A stretch of DNA of 41,607 bases from positions 1-41,607 of the forward strand of contig JANQQM010000091.1 in NCBI GenBank assembly GCA_028289365.1. The letters are read 5' to 3'. Both the position numbers and the translations under genes were made by a program. The notes beneath the pieces were generated by a model. The model had not been told where the DNA came from and searched no databases. It saw only the letters and a list, made by a program, of their open reading frames with translations. Below, one piece after another: positions 17,819 through 25,525 of this stretch. The stretch's first letter is position 1. Each line of letters begins with the position of its first letter. This DNA comes from Salaquimonas sp. (GTDB lineage Bacteria; Pseudomonadota; Alphaproteobacteria; Rhizobiales; Rhizobiaceae).

Positions 17819-18289
17819 TCAATTTGGTGAGGCGGGTCCGCCGGTGCAGCAGCAGTCAGAAGTGCTGCAATCCCCGCAGTGCCCGCCGCCCAAGTCATCG
17901 CACCGTCCGGATTCGGCCAACTTTATGCAGCTAGCCTCGCCCCGGCAGAAACAGCCAGCGCCTTCCGCGCAGTGAATGTCGGAGACCTCGGTCATGCAGC
18001 CGGTGATGCGGCCCTCTGTCTGGGCGCAAAGTAACATGCCGCCGCCGAAACTGGCGTTCGGGCCGTCATCGGGCATCAGTGGCTTCAGCGGAAACCGGTC
18101 GCGAGTTAGGCAATATCGGCCACTCTTCAGGTCCATGCAGGCCTCACGGCCCTTAAAGAAGTATGTCATCACCTCTTGATAGAAACCGTAGTCGGGGCTT
18201 TTCTTGTCCTGCGCCAGGGCAGGAGTCATAGCTAGAAAGACACCGGCAAAGGCTCCAAGAATGAGGGATACGATAGTGTTAATGCGCAT
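17819..18289 (-). CDS. exported cysteine-rich protein of unknown function
   Basis: A 156-residue protein from ATG 18289, which has GAGGAGG just upstream; the frame extends further but without support. Residues 1-26 are a Sec signal peptide ending AMTPALAQD. The mature part has 14 cysteines, concentrated in the C-terminal half, and ends in CGDCSTSDCCCTGG. No family is recognised. The density of cysteines suggests disulfides in the periplasm, metal binding, or crosslinks introduced by the neighbouring maturase before export. It starts 58 bp after the upstream cysteine-rich lipoprotein gene and is 51 bp before the radical SAM gene. Small crosslinked subunits of quinoprotein amine dehydrogenases are a loose analogy, with no sequence match seen. 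Confidence 0.75.
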   Translation of the reverse strand: MRINTIVSLILGAFAGVFLAMTPALAQDKKSPDYGFYQEVMTYFFKGREACMDLKSGRYCLTRDRFPLKPLMPDDGPNASFGGGMLLCAQTEGRITGCMTEVSDIHCAEGAGCFCRGEASCIKLAESGRCDDLGGGHCGDCSTSDCCCTGGPASPN

Positions 18290-18347
18290 GTCTGGCCTCC
18301 TCAATAATGTTTTCCCGCCCGGCGCCAACTGCCCCGGAATTCGGGCC

Positions 18348-18980
18348 CTAGCACAAATCTTCTTCGATACCGCTACCGATATATTCGCAAGTCTGCGTCT
18401 CTACCGAGCAGATCCCGTAATGGCATTCGCAGCCTTCGCAGTATTTGATGACTTCGCTGACGGTTTGATTTGGTGCCGCGGTCGGATCGCCTGGCCCCGA
18501 ACTCGTCGTTATGCGACCGATCCCCACCCGGTCGATCTGTCCGACTTCGACTTTGCTCTCTCGCAACAGCGGCCCCATCAATGCCACGACTTGGCGAGCT
18601 GTGAAATACGGCGGTGTCGTTTTGCCGAAAGAGGATTTGCATTGACAGGAACGGCCACTCGTTTCGCAGCCGAGTGCACAGCCTACGCATACGCTGCCGT
18701 CGGCACCCAGACACATCGGTCTACCGTGCAAGTTGCCGGAGATCACACGTGACGGATCATACTGTCGGTAAACCGTACCGGTAACTGCCGAGCAGTCGGG
18801 AATCTCCGGATAGGCCGCACAAACCAGATCGCGCAATGCCTCGTCGAAGGTGGTCACATGCTGCGTGACATCCTGCGAGGTAGCCTGTTGTGGGAGGACT
18901 AGACAGCCGCTGAAGACAACAACAGCGACAAAAACAGAAAAAAATTGAATGTTATTAATGTATTCGAAGAATTTTTTCAA
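18348..18980 (-). CDS. cysteine-rich predicted lipoprotein of unknown function
   Basis: First gene of the radical SAM operon. The preferred start is TTG 18980, giving 210 residues with an N-terminus KKFFEYINNIQ, a hydrophobic stretch and a lipobox-like FSGC. A longer TTG start at 19034 would fall on the candidate -10 box. The mature part contains 15 cysteines including the lipobox cysteine, clustered as CLGADGSVCVGCALGC and, near the C-terminus, CEGCECHYGIC. It also has a neutral 60-residue middle segment without cysteines. No known domain is recognised. It is predicted to sit at the cell envelope. It may be a partner or second substrate of the system. Confidence 0.65.
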   Translation of the reverse strand: MKKFFEYINNIQFFSVFVAVVVFSGCLVLPQQATSQDVTQHVTTFDEALRDLVCAAYPEIPDCSAVTGTVYRQYDPSRVISGNLHGRPMCLGADGSVCVGCALGCETSGRSCQCKSSFGKTTPPYFTARQVVALMGPLLRESKVEVGQIDRVGIGRITTSSGPGDPTAAPNQTVSEVIKYCEGCECHYGICSVETQTCEYIGSGIEEDLC

Positions 18981-19022
18981 CTTACTACTCGCTAATAGCT
19001 GGCAAAATTCAAATACAAAGTA

Positions 19023-19052
19023 AAAATAGCACAATTAATTGATACAAGTCAA
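19023..19052 (-). promoter_or_regulatory. candidate promoter of the radical SAM operon
   Basis: On the minus strand TTGACT (19047-19052) is followed after 18 bp by TATTTT (19023-19028), about 40 bp upstream of the preferred TTG start. The surrounding 18940-19160 segment is strongly AT-rich compared with the genes. A second TTGACT lies farther upstream. Confidence 0.4.
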
Positions 19053-19416
19053 ATTTTTTCTAATTTACCATTCGATTATTGGAACAAAAGATCCAATTTT
19101 TAAGTCAAATGGTAATCTCTGAAAAAGATCAGCAATTTGATACTATTAAACAATTTCGATTTTTTGCGTGATTGAAAATACAAACGAGACAATGCTGCCT
19201 ATGAATTTGCTAACTGAGTAGCCGTGAATTACGAGGAGCAATGAGGATGGAAATGACCGCTTTTGGCACTTTGCAGATCTGCCGGATTCTATTGGCGGTG
19301 TCGTTTTCGTGATCAGTTCTGCCAATCCTTGTTGATCACAACAAGGGCGTTTTAACTCGAATGTAGCAAGGCCATATTTCTTGTAGATACCGTGACTGAT
19401 ACCATATCCTTCAGTC
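19053..19416. other. AT-rich intergenic region with a decayed repeat and an inverted repeat
   Basis: No convincing gene is visible; a 90-codon minus-strand frame here has no domain and reads through the repeat-like sequence. AAATGACCGCTTTTGGCAC (19251-19269) resembles repeats on the other side of the island. CCTTGTTG-ATCA-CAACAAGG at 19327-19346 is a perfect 8-bp inverted repeat followed by GCGTTTT, so it could be a weak terminator on the plus strand or an operator for the gene at 19417. Confidence 0.5.
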
Positions 19417-20523
19417 ATGCCCCGTATTCACAAATTTTCAGAACGCCGCATAATTAATGCCCGTGGTCCCTACACACCGCTCGGCGTCTCTCGTTCACCC
19501 AAACCGGTTGCTTCCGCTGTTTTTCAAGCACTGCTGGATTTCGCGGACATTTCTGCCCTTCAAGATGAAGCAAGCATCGTTTTGAGCAACTATGCAGGTT
19601 CGGGCGCCGGTACTGTCGTGCATTGCGCGGCTGCCGGTATCACGCTTGCCATTGCAGCAGCAATGACAGGATCAGATCCAGACCGGATTGCGGCTTTGCC
19701 GTATACCGCCGGACTTCGTCATCGCGTCGTGCTACCCGCGGGCCATGCCGTGAACTATGGCCATCCAATAGAACAAGCAATTAGATTGTCAGGGGCAAGA
19801 CCGGTCTTGGTTGGCGATGAAGTCAGTTGTCCTGTTACGGCGATTGCAAAGGAAATTGCCCATTCAGATACCTGTTGCCTATTGCTTGTCGTCTCTCGAT
19901 TGACCAAGGGAGCGCCTGTCGATTTTGATGCCGCAATCAAAGTCGCACGCGAAAACAATGTTCCTGTTGTGGTTGATGGGGCCGCGCAGATTTTCAAAGC
20001 CCCACAGCTGATCCAAAATGGGGCTGATCTGCTGATCGTTAGCGGACAGAAATACCTTGGAAGTCCAACAGCAGGCTTGGTTTTCGGGCGGCCTGATCTA
20101 GTCTCGGCTGTCAGGGCGCAGGATCGTGGCATTGGCAGAGGTATGAAAGCTTCGAAGGAAGCGCTTTGCGGTGTCATTGAAGCTATTGAACAATGGAGGC
20201 TAAGAAACGATCAATTATGGGCGAAAGACCAGGTCGATAAAGTTAATCGATTTGTTCATAGGCTAGACAAGCTACACGGGGTTACTGCGATCAGCGAACC
20301 CGATTCTACCGATGCACCATTTCCCCGCGTGTGCCTGGAAATAGATCCAAATCGCGCGCGCCTAACTGCCAAAGCATTGGCCAACGAACTGAAATCGGGT
20401 TCTCCATCGATTTGGGTCATGGATCATCGAATTGCCAACAATGAAGTTTTGATGGAATTGGTACCGTTGGGGCCAGATGAAATAGATGTCTTGTTGGATA
20501 GGGTTGTCGAACTTCTAAGTTGA
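19417..20523 (+). CDS. SelA-like PLP-dependent enzyme (DgaE-type lyase family)
   Basis: A 368-residue fold-type I PLP protein of the SelA/D-glucosaminate-6-phosphate ammonia-lyase group. The segment VPVVVDGAAQ holds the aspartate that contacts the pyridine nitrogen, and SGQKYLGSPTAG contains the probable PLP lysine. Family members are often annotated as selenocysteine synthase, but those in sugar-acid loci eliminate ammonia or otherwise act on amino sugar acids. The lack of any selenium genes nearby argues against SelA. It may belong to the sulfated sugar-acid pathway to the left, or be independent, since it is separated by the radical SAM island. The N-terminus begins directly with the RIHKFSERRIINARG segment typical of this group. 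Confidence 0.75.
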   Translation: MPRIHKFSERRIINARGPYTPLGVSRSPKPVASAVFQALLDFADISALQDEASIVLSNYAGSGAGTVVHCAAAGITLAIAAAMTGSDPDRIAALPYTAGLRHRVVLPAGHAVNYGHPIEQAIRLSGARPVLVGDEVSCPVTAIAKEIAHSDTCCLLLVVSRLTKGAPVDFDAAIKVARENNVPVVVDGAAQIFKAPQLIQNGADLLIVSGQKYLGSPTAGLVFGRPDLVSAVRAQDRGIGRGMKASKEALCGVIEAIEQWRLRNDQLWAKDQVDKVNRFVHRLDKLHGVTAISEPDSTDAPFPRVCLEIDPNRARLTAKALANELKSGSPSIWVMDHRIANNEVLMELVPLGPDEIDVLLDRVVELLS

Positions 20524-20867
20524 TTGGCAAAGGCCGCTTTTGGTACCTATTGGACATTCCTACAGGCATCCGGAATGTCCAGTATTCGCCCAAATGCAGA
20601 CATCGCAGAATATGAATTCTTTTATGAAATTTTTTTCAACTGCCCTTTGCTTTCATGGACATCGTTCAAGCGGAATAATATGTAGTAGATAGATGGGACA
20701 CGCCACCAAACCCGGGGGTGGGGGTCCGGTGGGGTATTGAATTCGATGGAATTTGGAAAGGTAGGTACTTTGGATATTTGGATGGGTCACAAGACAGTTT
20801 TGTAACCCAATTGCAACCCAAGCCTGATTCAAACAATCAAGAATTACAGCTAAGTCATTGCAAATAT
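20524..20867. other. 344-bp intergenic region with inverted repeat and G-rich hairpin
   Basis: GGACATTCC (20552-20560) and its exact complement GGAATGTCC (20572-20580) flank an 11-nt loop about 30 bp after the stop of the PLP enzyme, with no T-run, so termination is uncertain. GGCCGCTTTTGG just before it resembles the repeat at 19255. A G-rich stretch at 20714-20734 can fold with CCACC at 20703. No gene is visible, and frames over the tRNA are artefacts. Confidence 0.5.
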
Positions 20868-20943
<76 letters not shown>

Positions 20944-21006
20944 TCGCCTGCCCTACATAATTGTGAAAATGCGCTGCGTCCAGTGGTGTGTCAGTGGAAT
21001 TGACTC

Positions 21007-21729
21007 TCAAACAACCAATTGCGGTAAATATGCGCGAACATGCACCGGCATGTTTTCATCCATGTGGTCTTTCTCCTTCATCATGATCTCTGCCAGCTCG
21101 TTTTTCCCACCGGCTGCGGCAACCGTTTCCAGATGCGCCTGTGCCTGTTCAAGCATCTGTGCCGACGATAGCAAAAACCGGTATTGGCGGAACAGCGCCA
21201 AAATTCCGCGCCCGGAATAGACCGAATATCGTGGTTCTGCTTCTGCTGCCTCGATATCGATTCCGGTTTCTTCGAGCACCTCACGGCGCATATTGGCGGT
21301 GAAATCGCCCTTCCCGTTTTGGAAATCGCACAATTCCATCGACCCGGAAGGCATGTAAACCCTCCCTGCATTGGCGGTATGTTCCCCCATCCGGCCCATC
21401 AGGATATTGCCGTCGCTTGAAATCAACACGGCGCTTGCAAAGAAATGCAGGGCCCTGTCTTGTGTTACAACACCTGTAGGCGCCGGCGTGGCCAGCCAAT
21501 GCAGAAGTGCCGCATAGGATATTGGCCGACATTCGATACGGAGCAGATTTTCGTCGATCTGCCAGGCAGCGCCGAGCACGGTTTCCCCATTATACAAGTC
21601 GGGTATACGAGCTCTTTGCAGTTGCCAATATTCCTCGATTTCGGCCTTGTTGGTCGTCTCATGGAGATGACGCCCCTCGCCGAGCCGGCATATGACATCA
21701 TCAACATGAAATATCTCGCCGTCGATCAT
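21007..21729 (-). CDS. Nudix hydrolase
   Basis: A 240-residue protein from ATG 21729, one base after the stop of the upstream gene (a TTG at 21738 would overlap that stop by 8 nt). The Nudix box is recognisable as GSMEL followed, after an insertion (CDFQNGKGDFTANM), by RREVLEETGID, which carries the Mg-binding glutamates. The insertion lengthens the usual GX5E spacing. Family members hydrolyse nucleoside diphosphate-linked compounds. The N-terminal 100 residues form an additional domain seen in longer Nudix proteins. It is translationally coupled to an EEP-family phosphoesterase, suggesting linked nucleotide or phosphoester clean-up. Substrate unknown. Confidence 0.85.
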   Translation of the reverse strand: MIDGEIFHVDDVICRLGEGRHLHETTNKAEIEEYWQLQRARIPDLYNGETVLGAAWQIDENLLRIECRPISYAALLHWLATPAPTGVVTQDRALHFFASAVLISSDGNILMGRMGEHTANAGRVYMPSGSMELCDFQNGKGDFTANMRREVLEETGIDIEAAEAEPRYSVYSGRGILALFRQYRFLLSSAQMLEQAQAHLETVAAAGGKNELAEIMMKEKDHMDENMPVHVRAYLPQLVV

Positions 21730-21730
21730 C

Positions 21731-22840
21731 TCAGACAATATTCATCGTCACGGCTAGCGGGCAGTGGTCGGAGCTTTTGGGGCGGTCCCAACCAATGCGC
21801 GGATAGCGTTGCGGTTCCTGACCCGGCGGAAAAGGCGTGCGCCAGGGCTGGCCATTACGGATGATATCGGGCACGGCCAACGGGTTTTTTTCGGCAAAGG
21901 AAGGTGAGGCAAGCAGATAATCAAGCTGACACAGATGTTGGTAGTCAGGACCCTTGGCGTAATAAAGCGTCCACCGATCGATCGGATCCAGCCGTTTGGC
22001 AAGATCGACGCTGAAACCATCGGCCAATAACGGGTCAAATCCGGATTTCTCTTCCGTCATTGGCGTAAAGGAATAACCACTATCCTTGCTGCCCTCGATA
22101 ACAATCCGTTCACGGTAGTCGTTAAAATCACCACAGATCATCCAGCGCATGCGTTCAGCCCGTTCGCCAAATCTGTCTTCGATAATCCGCCGGACCGCTT
22201 TGGCTTCCGCCGTCCTGACCGGCATCGTCCATTCACGACCGTCCACACCATCCCTGTCGGTACCCATAGATTTGAAATGGACAACAAAAAGCGTAATCGG
22301 CCTGCCACCAATTCTGAGATCAATTTCGAGGCAATCCCGGCGAAAGACTTTCTCATCCGGCCTTTCGTTAATCTTGGCCAGGTCGTTGTTGAAGATATCC
22401 AGATCATCATAGGTGCGATCTGCGTGAGACCGGATATCGACAAATTCGATCACATCGCCATCAGCGGTTTCGTCACGGGTCATCACCGCAACATCAATGC
22501 CCCTGCCGTCATTCCCCTCAATCAGATATTTGTGCGGATACCCCCTGCCCGTCATCCTGTGGAGATAGCCGTGCTCGAAGGCATCAAGCGCCTCCATATT
22601 CTCCACCTCCTGCAGACAGATAATGTCTGCCTTAGTATCACTGATGGCGAGAGCGGTCAGTTGCATCTTGTCATCGGTATGCGCCACGACCCGGGCCTGC
22701 TCCAGAAGCTTGAATTGCTCGCGATCGGTAATCTCCAGGCCACCCAGCGTACGATCACGAAGCAACGCATCTCGAAATCCGGAAAAATCGAAACGCTGCA
22801 GGATGTTTTCGGCATTGAAGGTCGCAATACGAAGCGCCAT
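21731..22840 (-). CDS. endonuclease/exonuclease/phosphatase (EEP) family protein
   Basis: A 369-residue metal-dependent phosphoesterase with the family's motifs in order: FNAEN near residue 8, LQEVEN (metal-binding Glu) near 76, VVHFKS near 190, GDFND near 240, QLDYLL near 308 and a C-terminal SSDHCP with the catalytic histidine. No signal peptide is visible, so it is probably cytoplasmic. Relatives cut DNA, RNA or phospholipids, and the substrate cannot be told here. It overlaps or abuts the Nudix gene downstream and is divergent from the BA14K gene. Assignment to the superfamily is secure. Confidence 0.9.
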   Translation of the reverse strand: MALRIATFNAENILQRFDFSGFRDALLRDRTLGGLEITDREQFKLLEQARVVAHTDDKMQLTALAISDTKADIICLQEVENMEALDAFEHGYLHRMTGRGYPHKYLIEGNDGRGIDVAVMTRDETADGDVIEFVDIRSHADRTYDDLDIFNNDLAKINERPDEKVFRRDCLEIDLRIGGRPITLFVVHFKSMGTDRDGVDGREWTMPVRTAEAKAVRRIIEDRFGERAERMRWMICGDFNDYRERIVIEGSKDSGYSFTPMTEEKSGFDPLLADGFSVDLAKRLDPIDRWTLYYAKGPDYQHLCQLDYLLASPSFAEKNPLAVPDIIRNGQPWRTPFPPGQEPQRYPRIGWDRPKSSDHCPLAVTMNIV

Positions 22841-23039
22841 GTCGATTTCCCGGAAATTGCTTGTCTGAACCAGTTGACGTTGGACGGGGTCCCTACCCTA
22901 GAACGGATGCAATTCCATTGGAAGAAACATCAGCCGCGCAACAAATCTTGTTGAACCTGTTGCCACATGACTGACGGATCGGCACAATTGTGCCATTGTA
23001 AATGGGTCGACCTGTTCCAGAATTTTGGGAGTGCCGGAC

Positions 23040-23324
23040 GTGAACAAAAAATATTTCCTAGTTGCATTGCCTGCCGCCGCTATTTTGATTGGCGCATCTA
23101 CCGCGCCTGCCCAAGCATTCACGAGCTTATTTGTCTTGGCGGACAGATATATAAAATCCGAAACCAAGAAAGCCATAAATACACCGGGCCATGTGGAATG
23201 GTGCGCAAGCAGCAAGCCCGGCTACAGGCCGCAATGGAACAATTGGCGCACAGCCAATGGCAGGGTGACCTATTGTTCCTCACCCTATTACTCCTTGCCA
23301 TGGAAACCTTACGTCGCCAACTAA
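23040..23324 (+). CDS. BA14K-family secreted protein
   Basis: A 94-residue protein starting at GTG 23040 with GGGAG 8 nt upstream; TTG 23025 in the same frame is less likely. Residues 1-24 are a signal peptide (KKYFLVALPAAAILIGASTAPAQA). The C-terminal half carries the BA14K signature HVEWC...RPQWNNWRTANGRVTYCSSPY with two cysteines. BA14K proteins are small exported proteins of Rhizobiales, first noted as Brucella immunoreactive antigens with lectin-like properties. The gene stands alone between divergent and convergent neighbours. Confidence 0.85.
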   Translation: MNKKYFLVALPAAAILIGASTAPAQAFTSLFVLADRYIKSETKKAINTPGHVEWCASSKPGYRPQWNNWRTANGRVTYCSSPYYSLPWKPYVAN

Positions 23325-23363
23325 CAGGCGTATAGAATCCGGAAACTCCGTACGATACTGCTG

Positions 23364-24581
23364 TCAGGAAGACGCCTGTTTGACCAGGGAACCCAGGCGC
23401 TCGATCCCGGTATCGATCAACTGCGGTGTGGCGCAGGAAAAAGACAGCCGGATCGTGTTGTGAACCGACCCGTCGGCATAAAATGCCGATCCCGGCACGA
23501 AGGCGACCTTGGTGGTTTCAATTGATTTTGCCAGCAACGCTGCCCCATCAATCTGTTCCGGCAGGGTCACCCAGATGAACATGCCGCCATTGGGATGGCT
23601 CCAACTCACGCCCTCGGGCATATGCAGCTCCAATTGGGAAAGCATTCTGTCGCGCCGCTCGCGATAGACATTTCGGATCTTCTCGACCTGCTCACCAAAA
23701 CAAACCCGCGCAACATGGTCGACCACCATCTGGTTGATCGAGGGGCTGTGCAGATCTGATGCCTGCTTGATCAGCACAAGCTTGGATATGATCTCGCTCG
23801 CACCTACCATCCAGCCGACCCTCAACCCGGGCGTCAGTGTCTTGGAAAAGGTACCGCAAAAGACGGTCCGCGTTTTCTCGATATCACCACTTCGGACAAT
23901 ATCGCGTGCCAGAACCGGTTCAATCGGTTCACCGTCATATCGTAGCGCGTGATAGGCAGCATCCTCGATAATCGCGATATCGAGCGCCTCTGCCAGATCA
24001 AGGAGCTTCTCGCGAGAGGCAAGGTCCATCGTGTTGCCGGTCGGATTGGCAAAATCGGTACAGGCATAGGCGAACTTTACTGCACCGCCCTTCTCCGCAG
24101 CCCTGGCACGGAAGTCTGCTACGTCCCGGTTGGTTTGCAAATCAAGCCGGTCGAAATTCGGTTCATAGGCATTAAATGCCTGCAGCGCACCCAGATAGGT
24201 CGGCCATTCAACCAGGGCCGTATCCGCGGGCGAGAGAAACAACTTGCCCAGATAATCAAGCCCCTGCTGCGATCCGGATGTGATCAGCACATTGTCGTGC
24301 GAACATGTTACACCGGCCTTTGCCATATAACCGCAGATCCACTCGCGCAGCGGCGGATAGCCTTCGGTGACTGAATATTGCAACGCGTTTGTACCCAGTT
24401 CCGACCCAAGCACCTGCGCATAGGCTTGGGAGAACTCCTCCTTCGGAAACAGTTCCGGATCGGGGATACCACCGGCAAACGAGATAATGTCCGGCTGGTC
24501 CAACAGTTTTAACAATTCGCGGATTTCCGACGCCTTCATCCGCTCCGAACGCGTCGCAAACAAGTCTTCCCAGGAATTCAT
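23364..24581 (-). CDS. class I/II PLP-dependent aminotransferase (2-aminoadipate/valine-pyruvate type)
   Basis: A 405-residue fold-type I aminotransferase. It shows ISFAGGIPDPELFP near residue 35, LQYSVTEGYPPLREWI, the SGSQQGLDYLGKLFL substrate loop, the DFANPTGNTMD segment, the EDAAYHALRYDGEP aspartate-tyrosine region, and GTFSKTLTPGLRVGWM with the PLP lysine. This is the LysN/MocR-like branch, often acting on 2-aminoadipate or aromatic and branched amino acids. It lacks the GntR DNA-binding domain found in MocR regulators, so it is an enzyme. ATG 24581 has a GGAGG site. It is monocistronic here. The precise amino donor is not evident. Confidence 0.9.
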   Translation of the reverse strand: MNSWEDLFATRSERMKASEIRELLKLLDQPDIISFAGGIPDPELFPKEEFSQAYAQVLGSELGTNALQYSVTEGYPPLREWICGYMAKAGVTCSHDNVLITSGSQQGLDYLGKLFLSPADTALVEWPTYLGALQAFNAYEPNFDRLDLQTNRDVADFRARAAEKGGAVKFAYACTDFANPTGNTMDLASREKLLDLAEALDIAIIEDAAYHALRYDGEPIEPVLARDIVRSGDIEKTRTVFCGTFSKTLTPGLRVGWMVGASEIISKLVLIKQASDLHSPSINQMVVDHVARVCFGEQVEKIRNVYRERRDRMLSQLELHMPEGVSWSHPNGGMFIWVTLPEQIDGAALLAKSIETTKVAFVPGSAFYADGSVHNTIRLSFSCATPQLIDTGIERLGSLVKQASS

Positions 24582-24657
24582 GATGACCTCCAGAAGCGGA
24601 CATCATCATGTTTTGAAAATTATGTCAACAATACTGACCTATTTTTCTGTTTCCTGC

Positions 24658-25074
24658 TCACCTTTGGGAAACACTTGAACTAACACCTCGGTAAATAAAT
24701 CCTAGCAATACGGCAAACAGGCTGAACTGAATGATCAGGTAGCCGGTCTCCATCATGATATAACCCATCGCATACGGGACGTTCTGTTTGGCGACCAAAG
24801 CCAGGACGTGGCAAGTCCAAAGAAACAATCCGGTAATGGCGGCAAAACGGAATGCTCTACCAGTCCCAGGATGCTCAGTGTCGTATCTCGGATAAATCCA
24901 GGCCAGAACGAAGCCCTGAATCAATATGGTAACAAAACCCAGCAACACATTGGGTTCGCTATCGAAATAGCGGAACGCCATATAACTATCTTTGAACAAT
25001 ACAAGATGCCAAATAACTGCCAGCGGGAATACGATTAGCGTGTATCCTACAGCACCGACCAAGACCCGTGTCAT
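24658..25074 (-). CDS. small integral membrane protein of unknown function
   Basis: A 138-residue protein from ATG 25074, with the earlier in-frame residues overlapping the VOC gene upstream. It has four predicted membrane helices (about 5-25, 45-65, 80-98 and 108-130) and short loops, including a KDSYMAFRYFDSEPN loop. No family is recognised. It follows the VOC gene by 10 bp and is likely in the same transcript, under control of the divergent HxlR regulator. A role in detoxification or stress is conceivable but not shown. Confidence 0.7.
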   Translation of the reverse strand: MTRVLVGAVGYTLIVFPLAVIWHLVLFKDSYMAFRYFDSEPNVLLGFVTILIQGFVLAWIYPRYDTEHPGTGRAFRFAAITGLFLWTCHVLALVAKQNVPYAMGYIMMETGYLIIQFSLFAVLLGFIYRGVSSSVSQR

Positions 25075-25084
25075 CGGATGATCC

Positions 25085-25435
25085 CTACAAACTTTGCGCC
25101 CGCTTCCATAATGCCAGCGGACTGCCGCCCGGATCACGAACAAAGCTGGCATCCCCGGCCGGGCCCTTCAGATTTTCAGCAATAACTTTCGCGCCGTGTT
25201 TCCGCGCATTTTCAACAGCGCCCGGAAGATCGTCCACCTCGATATAGGGAACCCAACCCGCGACACCATCGAGCGGGTCGCAGGTCGCCATAAAGGGCAT
25301 ATCCTGACCGTTGTCGGTTAGAAATGTCATGGAACCGATATCTTTCGATTCCCACCCAAATGCATTTTCCAGAAATTCGGTCGTCGCATTACGCTGGTGA
25401 CCTATATTGTCAAACCAAACAAACGGTGCGGGCAT
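25085..25435 (-). CDS. VOC-family (glyoxalase/bleomycin-resistance-like) protein
   Basis: A 116-residue single-domain vicinal-oxygen-chelate protein from ATG 25435, which has AGAGGA 8 nt upstream; ATG 25453 is possible. It contains two babb-like modules with FVWFDNIGHQRN, YIEVDDLPGAVENARKHGA and FVRDPGGSPLALWK. VOC enzymes use a metal site to bind lactoylglutathione-like or antibiotic substrates. It is divergent from an HxlR regulator, a common arrangement in which the regulator controls an enzyme against an electrophile. A four-helix membrane protein follows in the operon. Confidence 0.87.
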   Translation of the reverse strand: MPAPFVWFDNIGHQRNATTEFLENAFGWESKDIGSMTFLTDNGQDMPFMATCDPLDGVAGWVPYIEVDDLPGAVENARKHGAKVIAENLKGPAGDASFVRDPGGSPLALWKRAQSL

Positions 25436-25454
25436 CGCTAAATCCTCTTTCATT

Positions 25455-25502
25455 TTGCAAGTGAATTAGGGTTAGCGTAATTACTTGTATATTGCAAGTG
25501 AA
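25455..25502. promoter_or_regulatory. candidate HxlR operator region
   Basis: The 90-bp divergent gap contains TTGCAAGTGAA twice in direct orientation (25455-25465 and 25492-25502). The second copy is the right arm of an inverted repeat ACTTG-TATATTG-CAAGT (25483-25499). HxlR regulators bind such palindromes between themselves and their targets. Binding is inferred. Confidence 0.6.
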
Positions 25503-25525
25503 AATTAAAGTGCTATGTAAGGCTC

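Noticed and set aside
19146-19418. 90-codon minus-strand frame
   Set aside because: No domain, no ribosome site, and it reads through the repeat-like sequence and the inverted repeat.
20703-20734. G-rich stretch as G-quadruplex
   Set aside because: Runs of G are 5, 5, 2 and 4 long, so a three-layer quadruplex is not complete; a hairpin with CCACC is equally possible.
22277-22954. 225-codon plus-strand open frame
   Set aside because: It is antisense to the EEP phosphoesterase gene, whose catalytic motifs are all on the minus strand.
23329-23394. CAGGCGT / ACGCCTG inverted repeat as a terminator between convergent genes
   Set aside because: The loop of about 40 nt is too long and no T-run follows the stem.
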